Part shown: positions 11,801 through 23,396 of the stretch, in pieces
Position numbering within the stretch: the first letter of the stretch is position 1
Layout of the letters: each line of letters begins with the position of its first letter
DNA from: Chrysaora quinquecirrha
Taxonomy: Eukaryota > Cnidaria > Scyphozoa > Semaeostomeae > Pelagiidae
DNA: 64,000 nt
Direction of reading: 5' to 3'
NCBI GenBank assembly: GCA_014526335.1
Contig: JACTAT010000051.1
Coordinates: 851,138 to 915,137 of the forward strand
Program-made: the position numbers and the translations under genes
Notes under the pieces: model-generated
What the model saw: only the letters and a program-made list of their open reading frames with translations
The model's database searches: none
Told to the model about the DNA's origin: nothing

Positions 11801-14800
11801 GATTGGCTTACTATTTTTGATGAAAAAAGGACTTTTAAAATCTGTGATTTTGGCCGATTTTGGCCATTTGGCAAGGCTATAGACTTGCCTTTTGAAGACT
11901 TTTCGAGTGAAATTTTCTCGCCCAAATAGGATCTATTTAGTGTGGAAAATACTCTATTTACCTCCTAGAGGCAGTTCAGGGGGTATTTGGTAGGATTGGC
12001 TAACTATTTTTGATGAAAAAAGGACTTTTTAAAATCCCTGATTTTGGCCGATTTTGGCCATTTGGCAAGGCTATAGACTTGCCTTTTGAAGACTTTTCGA
12101 GTGAAATTTTCTCGCCCAAATAGGATCTATTTAGTGTGGAAAATACTCTATTTACCTCCTAGACGCAGTTTAGGGGTATTTGGTAGGATTGGCTAACTAT
12201 TTTGATGAAAAAGGACTTTTAAAATCCCTGATTTTGGCCGATTTTTGGCCATTTGGCAAGGCTATAGACTTGCCTTTTGAAGATTTTTCGAGGTAAATTT
12301 TCTCGCCCAAATAGGATCTATTTAGTGTGAAAATACTCTATTTACCTCCTAGAGGCAGTTCAGGGGTATTTGGTAGGATTGGCTAACTATTTTGATGAAA
12401 AACGACTTTTAAAATCCCTGATTTTGGCCGATTTTTGGCCATTTGGCAAGGCTATAGACTTGCCTTTTTGAAGATTTTTCGAGGTAAATTTTCTCGCCCA
12501 AATAGGATCTATTTAGTGTGGAAAATACTCTATTTACCTCCTAGAGGCAGTTCAGGGGGTATTTGGTAGGATTGGCTAACTATTTTTGATGAAAAAGGAC
12601 TTTTTAAAATCCCTGATTTTGGCCGATTTTTGGCCATTTGGCAAGGCTATAGACTTGCCTTTTTGGCGATTTTTCGAGGGAAATTTTCTCGCCCAAATAG
12701 GATCTATTTAGTGTGGAAAATACTCTATTTACCTCCTAGAGGCAGTTCAGGGGGTTTTTGGTAGGATTGGCTAACTATTTTTGATGAAAAAAGGACTTTT
12801 TAAGATCCCTGATTTTGGCCGATTTTTGGCCATTTGGCAAGGCTATAGACTTGCCTTTTTGAAGATTTTTCGAGGGAAATTTTCTCGCCCAAATAGGATC
12901 TATTTAGTGTGGAAAATACTCTATTTACGTCCTAGAGGCAGTTCAGGGGATATTTGATAGGATTGGCTAACTATTTTTGATGAAAAAGGACTTTTTAAAA
13001 TCCCTGATTTTGGCCGACTTTTGCCCAAGGCTATAGACTTGCCTTTTTGGCGATTTTTCGAGGGAAATTTTCTCGCCCAAATAGGATCTATTTAGTGTGG
13101 AAAATACTCTGTTTACCTCCTAGAGGCAGTTCAGGGGGTTTTTGGTAGGATTGGCTAACTATTTTTGATGAAAAAAGGACTTTTTAAGATCCCTGATTTT
13201 GGCCGATTTTTGGCCATTTGGCAAGGCTATAGACTTGCCTTTTTGAAGATTTTTCGAGGTAAATTTTCTCGCCCAAATAGGATCTATTTAGTGTGGAAAA
13301 TACTCTATTTACGTCCTAGAGGCAGTTCAGGGGATATTTGATAGGATTGGCTAACTATTTTTGATGAAAAAGGACTTTTTAAAATCCCTGATTTTGGCCG
13401 ACTTTTGCCCAAGGCTATAGACTTGCCTTTTTGGCGATTTTTCGAGGGAAATTTTCTCGCCCAAATAGGATCTATTTAGTGTGGAAAATACTCTGTTTAC
13501 CTCCTAGAGGCAGTTCAGGGGGTATTTGGTAGGATTGGCTAACTATTTTCGATGAAAAAAAGAATTTTTAAAATCCCTGATTTTGGCCGATTTTTGGCCA
13601 TTTGGCAAGGCTATAGACTTGCCTTTTTGAAGATTTTTCCAGGGAAATTTTCTCGCCCAAATAGGATCTATTTAGTGTGGAAAATACTCTGTTTACCTCC
13701 TAGAGGCAGTTCAGGGGGTATTTGGTAGGATTGGCTAACTATTTTTGATGAAAAAGGACTTTTTAAAATCCCTGATTTTGGCCGATTTTTGCCCTAGGCT
13801 ATAGACTTGCCTTTTTGGCGATTTTTCGAGGGAAATTTTCTCGCCCAAATAGGATCTATTTAGTGTGGAAAATACTCTATTTACCTCCTAGAGGCAGTTC
13901 AGGGGGTATTTGGTAGGATTGGCTAACTATTTTTGATGAAAAAAGGACTTTTTAAAATCCCTGATTTTGGCCGATTTTTGGCCATTTGGCAAGGCTATAG
14001 ACTTGCCTTTTTGGCGATTTTTCGAGGGAAATTTTCTCGCCCAAATAGGATCTATTTAGTGTGGAAAATACTCTATTTACTTCCTAGAGGCAGTTCAGGG
14101 GGTATTTGGTGGGATTGGCTAAATATTTTTGATGAAAAAAGGACTTTTTAAAATCCCTGATTTTGGCCGATTTTTGGCCATTTGGCAAGGCTATAGACTT
14201 GCCTTTTTGAAGATTTTTCGAGGGAAATTTTCTCGCCCAAATAGGATCTATTTAGTGTGGAAAATACTCTATTTACCCCCTAGAGGCTGTTCACGGGGTA
14301 TTTTGTAGGACTGGCTAACTATTTTTCGAGAAAAAAGAAGTTTTCAAAACCTCTGATATTGGCCTATTTTTGGCCATTTGGCAAGGCTATAGACTTGCCT
14401 TTTGACGATTTTTGTTGGGAATTTTTTTCGCCCAAAAGGTCCTATTTAGGTAAGAAAATACTTTAATTATCCCCTAGAGGCTGTTCACGGGAAATTTTGT
14501 AGGACTGGCTAACTTTTTTTAATGAAAAAAGGAGTTTTTAAAACACCCCGATTTTGGCCGATTTTTGGCCATTTGGCAAGGCTATAGACTTGCTTTTTTG
14601 GCGTTTTTTGGTAGGAATTTTTTTCGCCCAAATAGGTCCTATTTAGGTAGGAAAATACTTTAATTACCCCCTAGAAGCTGTTCAGGGGGTATTTTGTAGG
14701 ACTGGCTAAAACTATTTTTGATGAAAAAAGGAGTTTTTAAAACCCCTGATTTTGGCCGATTTTTGGCCATTTTGGCAAGGCTATAGACTTGCCTTTTTGG

Positions 14801-14815
14801 CTATTTTTCGAGAGA
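5800..14815. repeat. Satellite array, ~196-bp unit, about 46 copies
   Basis: Successive GGACTTTTTAAAAT starts at 8116, 8312, 8508 and 8704 give a unit of 196 bp. Some units are about 10-20 bp shorter (GCCCAAGGC replacing GGCCATTTGGCAAGGC). Each unit contains short inverted repeats: GGCAAG...CTTGCC around GCTATAGA, CGAGGGAAATTTTCTCG, and CCTCCTAGAGG. Edge units (before about 6700 and after 14290) are the most diverged, as expected for an array homogenised from the centre. Short frames of 60-83 codons inside it are not genes, because 196 is not a multiple of three and frames break at each unit. Confidence 0.97.
6700..12535. repeat. Higher-order duplication in the satellite (2 x ~2.92 kb)
   Basis: A distinctive unit with AGGGTGTATTTGGTAGG followed by GATCAGAAAAGG occurs at 6721 and again at 9640, 2919 bp later. 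The unit-specific variants that follow recur in the same order: GATTTTCGCCC, AAAATCGCTG, GTGCGGAAAA, CGAGTGACATT and AAAATCTGTG. About 15 monomers were therefore copied as one block. Similarity ends near 12535. Confidence 0.85.
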
Positions 14816-15117
14816 AGTTTTTAAAAACTCATTTCTTTGTTATGATCATGTTATGATATAGTGTTTTAGGTGATTTAGCTAGGAATCATTTGAATACTCT
14901 TGATTTTTAGAGGTTTTTCCTTTGTAGCCATAACCAGCCTTCACTTTTTCAGAATTCCTACAATATGGATGGACAACATATGATTATGGGAAATCTAGTT
15001 GTATTACTGCTTGTATACCAAATTGTTGTCCAGTTAAAGAGTACAAAGTTAAATTCTTTGAATCAGAATTTCCGCACTGAAGTTTCCGGAGGAGGAGGAT
15101 GCCACCCCTCTATTTGC
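14816..15117 (+). other. Spacer with a possible orphan exon (14952-15078)
   Basis: After an acceptor TTTTTCAG at 14944-14951 two frames stay open. One encodes a cysteine-rich stretch with CITACIPNCCPVKEY, ending at TGA near 15078; the other is a 67-codon frame. Which of them is used, if either, is unclear. The phase does not join the upstream donor at 4803 to the cysteine-rich frame, so a link to the gene at 3857 is not established. Confidence 0.25.
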
Positions 15118-15220
15118 AGGGCAGACCGTTTTCTAGGGAACTGGGGAGAGTTCTAGAAATAGATTCTTTCTTTGAATACATAGAGGCCCAAGACGGAAGT
15201 GCACTATTGCTGCTGTTGCG
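15118..15220 (+). promoter_or_regulatory. 5' region shared by the two LRR gene copies
   Basis: Sequence before the first coding exon (…TTTTCTAGGGAACTGGGGAGAG…, then ATACATAGAGGCCCA) is similar to 19300-19430 before copy 2 (…CTGGGGATAGATC…, ATACATAGATAGGCCCA). The duplication therefore included the 5' flank. Whether this stretch is promoter or 5' UTR cannot be told from sequence alone. Confidence 0.4.
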
Positions 15221-15265
15221 GAAGAATTGGAAGAACTTTTTATCGATGTGTGGAAAAAAGACAAG

Positions 15266-17753
15266 ATGTCGAGTAAAGACAGGGAAGATTTTTTTTCTGA
15301 ATGCCTAGAAGATGAGGGAGACTCAGTTCTAGAAATCGAACTTTCAGATTTTACGGAGAATGCAAAGAATGGCGAAGAGTTCATCGATTATTTGTGTGAA
15401 AGGTTGAAAGAATCACCGAAAAGAAGGCCACTTTTAAATTCAAAGAAAAATAATAGATTCAACAAGGTTATCTTTTAAATAACTTGTAACTTTAAGTTTT
15501 GTTTGATTAAATAGAAACTAAAAAAATACCATTAAATGGATAAACTTAAAATCAGAAGTATAAACTTAAAAAATCTTTAGCATTTTAAGTAAAGAATGTT
15601 TATTAATCCTATCTAAAAAATTAATCCTATTTCTTATAAAATCTAAGCAAGTCTATATAATCTATAAAGTCTTTAGAAGTATCCCAAGTATTTAATAAAG
15701 AATACCATTGAAATTCCCTGCTTTCAATTCATTTGCAGGTAGTCTTCATGTTAAAAAAGCTTTGTCATCTCCAATTAATGAAGAACTTTATTGAAGATCT
15801 CCAAAGCAGAAAGCCCAGCTTGACATTTCTAGAGGAAATAACAGAGTGTATGACAACAGGTAAAGGGAAAGGAAATTTTGGAAAATTTATGTAGAAAACA
15901 CCCTATGAGGTTTTCAGATAGCTAGTAGGGGCTACTGCCCCTGCTAAATTAATTTCCCCTTTTGCCTATAGGTCATCAATTATTCTGGCCAGAAAATTGG
16001 TTCATTCATATACTTTGGATTCATTATGTAGGAATGCCTGAAGATCAAGTTCCAAATGATGTGAGCTGAGCATTTTTTACAATTCATAAATCTGAAAAAT
16101 ATAACAGCTCCTTTGCAGTAAAAGTCCTGTCATGTGAGCAAAAGTGCCCTTGAGGCCCCTATTATTATCTATTATTATAATAGATATAATATTGCTTCAT
16201 CTATTGTTTTTCTGATTAGATGTACTATATGCAACCTTATTTTTTAGATATGGACTTTGCCAAATATCGAAGTTCTATGCCTGAGCCGTCAACACCTTAA
16301 TGAATTGCCCAGCTATGTATGCAAACTGAGAAATCTGAAAGTACTTAATGTTGCAGGCAACAGCTTGCAAAGATTACCTCCTACCCTTTGCTTATGCAGT
16401 AAGCTGACTGAGATAAGAGTAGGCGGCAATAGATTAACCAGTCTGCCTGCTTACTTCAGAAATTTGAAGAATTTAAAAAGAATAGAAAGACATGGTAATT
16501 ACAGAGAAAGGAATGGGATTAACATGGATGTTTCTGAGAGAAGAGGATTTCCGGTCATGTATGTTTGTGATGAAGATGGGGAAACGCTGGAAACTAATGC
16601 TGATAATTATAATGCCAGCAACAAAATGAAAATTACATGTCCTGATAGTTTATTCCATTTGGCAGCATATGTAGCTCTTAGGCATGGCTTCAAAGTGTTT
16701 TCAAATTCAGGGTCAATGGTTCTTGCCAAAAATATAGTTGATGACATAACCTGCATGTTACCAGATCTCAAGTTTTGTGATAACTGTCACCGTGGATTTG
16801 CCAGAAAAGAATGTAGGTGTTATTTAAACTTGAAAACACTTTACCACTCTATCTGAACATGCACCACTTGGAGATAAACGATTGTTAAATAATGGTCAGG
16901 TATCTGCTCCATTTTGCCCCTTGTTTGTATGTAAAGTTGCAAAGAGGTACAAAAGATGGTCCCAGAACAAAATTCTGGTTTTAAATTTCTGGGGCCCTGA
17001 AGAGGTTTAAGAATTTTGCGCAGCCCATCCCGCCCATCCCCTTTCTTCAAGGAACCACCATACCATAAAAGAAACATGTTTCCTTAAAATTCCCTATTTC
17101 TTGCTGAACAGTTTCATAATAAACTTTGATTTTTTGTGTCTTCTCTTACGCCTCTGCGTTGTTCCTTATTGCAATTTGTTTATTATTTTCGACGCAAGTG
17201 TGACTGGTCACACAGCCAACAGCAAATCGCGTGGTCCCCGCGTGTTTTTCTTCGCCTCACACATTTGTAATAAACGTCTTAATGTCCTTACTTTATGAGT
17301 CCATGTCTCTCTTGCCTGTTCCTTCTTTTGATTGCCGTTTTGACGACTGTCCTTGCCCCTTCTCTGCCAATTTTGACTCCAGCAGTTTCACTGTAAATAT
17401 TAAAAAATTAACATAATTTATATATTCCGAGGTTTTAAGAATTAATTTTTTCCCAACAAGGTTTGTTTAAAATTTTTCTAACTTCTTTTATGACAGATCA
17501 TATCGTGAAGAAAATGTTTAAAGATTTCAAAGGATACAAGAACAATGTTTTTGAAGCAGTGACATGCAGTAGTGTTTGCAGTGATGCAATCTTTAAGGAA
17601 TGGACGCTTATTGCTGAAAAGGAAACTGCAGAATACAGGGATGTGCAATGCTGTTTTGATGTTGGTGATGGAAGTGACGAAAACAACAAGACAAGCTTGA
17701 ACACTTCAAATGAGAATTGGTTTCGTAATCTTTTCTCCCGGCTTAAAACTTAG
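15266..17753 (+). CDS. Leucine-rich-repeat protein, LRRC28/LRRC58-like, tandem copy 1
   Basis: Five exons: 15266-15466, 15739-15859, 15972-16060, 16248-16812, 17497-17753, all GT-AG with consistent phase, giving 410 aa. The N-terminal ~135 residues are acidic and alpha-helical in character and carry no family I recognise. Exon 4 holds about three LRRs (pattern NLKVLNVAGNSLQRLP). It is followed by a PDSLFHLAAYVAL segment, then CDNCHRGF, and in exon 5 VTCSSVC, i.e. CxxC...CxxxC. This order (short LRR block, PDSL-LAA helix, CxxC/CSxxC end) resembles vertebrate LRRC28, LRRC58 and LRRC69, so a zinc-stabilised C-terminal module is plausible. The molecular role of that family is poorly known. The start is the first in-frame ATG of an exon open from 15176, so an upstream exon is possible. 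It is paralogous to the copy at 19525. Confidence 0.8.
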
Positions 17754-19299
17754 GAGCACAATTTTGTTACAAAACTTTGCTCCGAATCTACATATTTCCT
17801 GATTCGAGTCTTTTAAGATCTATAGTCTACATTTCTTCAGCTTATTTATTTTGGGATGTTAATTTTACGCACAAAATTTCTGGGTTTATATGTATGTCTG
17901 CCTGGCAACGTTTTCATCTTGTTGGGAAAAGCGATCAAATATATGCGAAGTTCAAAATTTGGAATTAGAAGTTTATTGAAACCTTTAAATCTATTATACA
18001 TTACCTATGCATTAAAATTTGAAAAATAATGATGAATTGAATTTGAATTTTAAATCAAAAGCGTAAAATTCGTAAAGCTATATATCGATATACTTTATAT
18101 ATTTCTATATATAAATTTATTAATAAATTTTATATGATATCGTTGTTTTATACTTATAAGAGTTGATTGTATGATTATGAAATATTGCGATGAATAGCGG
18201 AATCATTTTCGGGCATACTTAAAAGCTTTTTTCGTCTGACGCTCCTCAGAGTATGAACGTCAAACACAGACCGAAACGATTGACCAAGGCGGAATTTATA
18301 CCCAGATGCGGCTCGAAATGCACCAATCAGAAAGAACGAAAAGCTGAATTGGCATTGTGTTTTAAACACCAATCAGCTGGTCGGATACAGCGGGAAGACC
18401 AATAGAATTATTTGAAGAGTCCAAGTGAGAAAACGAACTCTTTCTGTCTACACAGAACCAGCCTTTTGGTTTTGATGTAGACAGATTCCAAAACCCCTAA
18501 GTGAAACAAAGATCTTGCTTTGCCAATGATTCTGAAACAATCCTCGCTGTAATTTTCCGCACAAATTGGGTTATCAAGTAGATGTTGTCCTATGGCCGAA
18601 TCATGTTTAAGACTAGGTTGTTGTTTAGACCCAAGGGGTTGTTGCTCTCTTTGCCGAAAATTATGCAGACGAATATTAGTAGGGACATGCTGTTTTATCC
18701 TATCACCTAATCTGAAATATATATTTGTCATTGTGTGATTAAAATTTTTTAACAAGAAAAACGTGTTCTTTTGCTTTAAAACTAGTAGCCGTGGTCAACA
18801 GGCCAAAACAGGCTCTTTCTTTTTGAAAGATGTATCAATCTATCAAACTTGCTATTGATATTCGGCGTTGCCGGCGTTGCGCTATGCGCTCCTTGCACCA
18901 ATTAAGTATAAGGGAGTCCTTCATGACTAATGCAAATCTCGTAACGATACAGAGGCTCTTACGCCAGTTCACGCAAAAGTAATGCTTGAACAAGGACTCA
19001 TACCTAAAATGAAACTCATACCAATACAAACGCCAAAAGGAAAAATGCAAGAATGCGGAGACGAATTGGCCAGCCTGCGTGCGCATGCTGGTACAGCATG
19101 TGAAGTTCCCCCACCCACAATGTTCTATCTCTAGAACTCCTGTTTGAAAACGCTTCTGAGTTTTCCTCCCTTTTCATCTATCTTTTTAATGCTATCACCT
19201 TTCTGGCAGATTGTGTCTCCTAAATATTTGAGTTCATTTATCTGCTTGAAACAGTAAACCCGCCAAAAATTTAAATCCCAAAACCCCGCTGAGCTATAC
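17754..19299. other. Spacer between LRR copies with a dispersed-repeat fragment
   Basis: Mostly AT-rich sequence without a gene. From about 18219 to 18420 it holds a fragment (AAAAGCTTTTTTCGTCTGACG, then ACAGACCGAAAC...CCCAGATGCGG) shared with 24690-25190, 35480-35700 and 42547-42880, so a dispersed transposon-derived family. An antisense frame of 115 codons at 18408-18755 shows no known features. Confidence 0.5.
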
Positions 19300-19524
19300 G
19301 TTTTCAGGGACCTGGGGACTGGGGATAGATCTAAAAATAGCGTTTTTCAGGAGACCCGGGGTCTGGGGATAGATCTTAAAATAGAACATCTCGTAAATAA
19401 ATACATAGATAGGCCCACAGAGGATGGAAACAAGACACGGACGGACAGAAGGGAGAAGAAAATGATCGGTTTGCTAGTTTCATGAGCTGAAGTTTTCATT
19501 TTTCTGATAAGAAAAAAAGACACA

Positions 19525-22075
19525 ATGTTCAACCCTTATTTTTATGAATGCCTTGAAGAAAATGGAAAATCCGTCCTAGAAATCGATCTTACGGATTTTA
19601 CGGAAAAGACAAAAGCTGGGGAAGAATTAATCGATTATTTTTGTACAGAATTAAAAAGTGCGAAGTCAAATGGGCCACTTTTACACGAAAAAAATTTGAT
19701 AAGGTGAGTGAATATCTATGGTCTTTTACTTAAATTTTTTCCTTATTGTTTGGTGGCTTTTAGTTAATTTCAAGATCATCATCTGACAAAATACGAGACT
19801 TCCGTAGAAACAAAAGGATCTCTAAGGGATTTCCATAAAAAAGGATTTCCAGAAAGTTTAGATTTCCATGGAGTGAATTGCCATGGAAATCAGTTAGGAT
19901 GAGAGCTGGAAAAAATTTTCCTAACAGCCTAACTCTCCATGGAGTTTTCTGTCAAGTGTCAACAAAGTTTTGATGTTCCAACTGCAAAACCAATAATGCT
20001 TTGATTTTGATATATTATTAATTTGCTTTCCCTTCATTTGCAGATAGTATTCGTTTTAAACATCCTTGGTCATGTCCAATTAATGAAGAACTTTATTGAT
20101 GATCTCCAAAGTAGAAAGTTCTCTTCAACATTTCCAGAGGAAATAGACAAGTATATGACATCATCAGGTAAAGAAAAAGTTTTTCAAAATTTGAAGATGA
20201 ATATCCTTAATGGTTCTTCAAGTGAAGCTTATAAGATATTTGAATTTTTTAAATTTTTAATTCCTATCATTGCATCTCTTTTTTTGAAGGTCACAGCAAT
20301 TTTAAATTCTCTTGGCCAGACAGTTGGTTCATTCATATCCGGTGGATTAATTATTTGATGATGAATAATAAAATCCCAGATGATGTGAGTTGAGCCTTGT
20401 GTTCCCTACACTTTCTGAATTTGTATGCTTAGAAAGGGTTGTCTTCTCTCTGGAAAGCACTGTTCTGTATTTTATTTTAGGTTAATAAGGTTCTTTGTTA
20501 GCTTAGGATGCTTTTGGCTTTCAAAATTTTTACGCACCTTATCACCCCTAACCTCCATAAAAAAAGTTGGAAGTTGGGGGTAGGGGGCTCTAGCCCCCCA
20601 ATAATTGTGAAAACAATAGTATGATGTCATAAAATCATTATGTCAACAAATACTTTTCTACTGTTCAGCCCCCCGCCCAATCTGAGATTCCTTCCAACGG
20701 TCTTGGTGAATCTTTTTTCATTTTCTCAAATAGTTTCTGAGGCAGGGCAAACAAATTGGCCCAAATCCAAGCCTTGGTGTTTCTTATTAAAATTGTTTTG
20801 AGGAGAAAAGTGAATATTTACTGAAAAAATTTTCTTTTAGTTATGGACTCTTCCAAATATAGAAGTTCTTTGTCTAAAAAATCAGCGACTTCTTGAATTG
20901 CCAAACTATGTTGGACAGCTAAGAAATCTGAAAGTTCTGAATGTGACAGAAAATGACCTTAAAACATTACCACCTACTCTTTGTTTGTGTAGCAAGCTGA
21001 CTGAGATTAGAATGGGTTACAATAGGATAACAAGTCTACCTGCCTATTTCATGAACATGAAGCATTTAGAAAGAATGGAAAGGTATAGCTATAGCCATGC
21101 AAATGCACCTATGATAGATGTTTCAGAAAGACCAGGATACCCAATCAAGTATATTTGTGATAAAGAAGGTGAAAAGATTGAGAATAATGCTGATGGTAAT
21201 GAGGATAAAAGCAACAACAAGAAAAACAATGTCACATCACCTGACAGTTTATATCGTTTGGCAGCTTACGCAGCTCTCAAGCATGACTTTAAAATGTTCT
21301 CAAATACAGGATCAAAGGTGCTTCCAAAGCATGTGGTCAATGACATTACTTGTTCATTGCCGAGTCTCAGGTTTTGTGATAACTGCCACTGTGGATTTGC
21401 TGAAAAAGAATGTAAGAGCAATTTTAACTATCTATATTATTTAATAACCTGGCATCAAATCATTAAATCATCAAATACTTTTCAATCTTTCAAACCTGCT
21501 TTCAAAATTAGAGATTCTCTATGACTTATACAGAGGTGCCAGAAGCAAGGCAGCAGGGACAACAGAAAAATTTAGGGGAAACAGTAGAAAATCAAAAGAG
21601 TTTTGCAATTTTCATGTGAGCAAGGGCCAATTGCCCGTGCAGCCCCCATGCCTCTAGCATCCCTGGACTGATGCGACCTTCCATTTCCTTCTCTGTTCTC
21701 TAGCCTGTGCTAGTTTCACACCCTTAGCTGTTCTGATTTCGCTTCTAGAGTTGAAAAAGCTTTGCCCTTCAGGCATGTCTTTGATTGTCATTTTTTTCAA
21801 CAGATCATATTGTAAAGAAGTTGTTTAAAGATTTTAAAGGATACAAGAACAATGTATTCGAAGCAGTTACATGTAGTAGCGTTTGCTGTGATGCAATCTT
21901 TAATGAATGGACTTCCGTAGCTGAAAAGGAAATCAAAGAAAGTGAAGATGAGCAATATTGTTTTGATGTTAATGATTATTTTGAACATGATGATAATGAT
22001 GAGAATGGAGGGGAAGCTACAAATCCAAACACTTCTAGTCGAAACTGGTTTCGTAAACTTTTTGCATGTTTTTAG
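19525..22075 (+). CDS. Leucine-rich-repeat protein, LRRC28/LRRC58-like, tandem copy 2 (frame break at exon 1/2)
   Basis: Exons 19525-19703, 20044-20167, 20290-20384, 20841-21411 and 21804-22075 match those of the copy at 15266 one for one. Shared blocks include LTDFTE in exon 1, QLMKNFIDDLQSRK in exon 2, FIHIRWINY in exon 3, LRRs and CDNCHCGF in exon 4, and FKDFKGYKNNVFEAVTCSSVC in exon 5. The acidic tail is longer. The coding sum is 1241, not a multiple of three. Exon 1 ends in phase 2 while exon 2 needs phase 0, so a stop arises at the junction. The discrepancy traces to a run of seven A (19687-19693): one more A would give an exon end FDK matching FNK of copy 1. This is either a homopolymer consensus error or a real recent frameshift. 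All other junctions are intact, which favours a functional gene with an assembly error. Confidence 0.75.
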
Positions 22076-22605
22076 ACCTTGCCTGTTCTTATAGATATGC
22101 TTATATAAACAGCCTGATGTATTAAAACAGATATAAGGGCCAACTTGCATATAAGAGATCTTCATATAACTAATTATAAGAGCAATGCCCTTGTACAATA
22201 GTACGTTTCAAGTTTGTTAACTAACAATCGAGACTTGAGAACATCCCCAAAAGAATTTAACCTAAAATTAGATCATAAATTATCTGGAATTTTAACTAAT
22301 ATGTTGTTAAAAATCATGGAGTAAATTTGTAATCATGTAAATTTGTACGTATATGTTTTGATACTTATGAAATTTTATGAAATTATATTTTCGTCGTCGT
22401 GTAATTTTGTCATTTTTATAAATTCGAAAAATCACCTGTTTGCCTTTCTCTCCTTGACTCACTCGTCTAGCAACTTCACAAGTTGGTATTTGCAGAAGGA
22501 CGTCTTGTCATCTCATCCAATCCAAGAGGTTGTCTTCCTTGTCTAATCTATCTATGTACTATGAGTTTGGTTATGGGGAGCGGGACAAGAATATTATAAT
22601 GAAAG
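22076..22605. other. Downstream flank of LRR copy 2, no gene seen
   Basis: AT-rich sequence with no recognisable coding exon. An antisense open frame overlapping 21797-22198 is a shadow of the last LRR exon. Confidence 0.4.
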
Positions 22606-22698
22606 TACGGTATTCTCCGAACGATTACACTGCGGGCCGTGCGGGGCTATTTTTTCGGCGAAACCAATGAAAATCAATAGGGGAGAGAATACGGTATA
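22606..22698. mobile_element. Small foldback element, TIR ACGGTATTCTC
   Basis: ACGGTATTCTCC near 22607 is mirrored by GGAGAGAATACGGT near 22683, around a GC-rich centre of about 65 bp. It looks like a very short MITE or a deletion product of one. No clear target duplication was found. Confidence 0.5.
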
Positions 22699-23083
22699 AT
22701 CCAATACACTTTTTTTTTAAAGAAACCTGCTTATGCGAACCTAGAAAAAGGTAAATGTTGTTGACCCAAGAAACAGCTGAAAGTAAAGAACAATCTGCAG
22801 ATAATCACAGAAACACAACATTGCATTTGGGGAAGGGAGGGGGGAAGACTGCATTTTTTCCCCAATTTGAAGATAGTACGTATTTATAAAATGAAGAAAC
22901 TCTAGGGACGTCTATTTCAGTTATGCCCGAGCTTGTGGATAAATGCGAAGATTATCTAGTGGCGATTATCTAGAATTGCTGTTTTAGAATGCTGTTTTCT
23001 GAAAAAGTCAGCAATTTCCAAACAGAGAATACGCCCTCTTGGTCCTCTTACAGATCGTCACGAATGAAAACCAAATACCTTGA

Positions 23084-23396
23084 AGAGGGGGCTTTGGGAT
23101 TTCACGGGTTGCGGGTTTGGCCGATTTCGGCCTCGGGTTTTCGGGTTTTCTTAAAAAATCGTGCGGGTTTTCGGGTCAAGTTTATTTAACGGGCAACGGG
23201 TTTTGCCATTTTTCTAGTCCGGGTTTCGGGTATTGTAGTAAAAATGTGCAGGCTTTCGGGTTTTCAACCTGAAAAGGATGTCAATGGGTAAACTTCTAAA
23301 AACATTTGTCGAAACTAAGGTCATCCGGGTTTTCGGGTTTGTCCCAATTTTCTTCCGAGTTTTCAGGTTTTGATACCCCCCAAAGCCCCCTCCTTT
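23084..23396. mobile_element. Foldback element filled with CGGGTTTT repeats
   Basis: Terminal GAGGGGGCTTTGGG is mirrored by CCCCAAAGCCCCCTC near 23380. In between, GGGTTTTCGGG-type motifs occur about a dozen times on the + strand, giving many GGG runs. It is non-coding; an antisense frame here just reads the repeat. Confidence 0.6.

Noticed and set aside
5898..14151. Several + strand open frames of 60-83 codons (MMKKGLFKIPDFG..., WQGYRLAF...)
   Set aside because: They read through satellite monomers; the 196-bp period shifts the frame each unit, and the peptides differ only as the DNA repeat does.
14952..15078. Cysteine-rich open frame as a confident exon
   Set aside because: Acceptor is good but two frames are open and the phase does not fit the nearest upstream donor; kept only as a low-confidence note.
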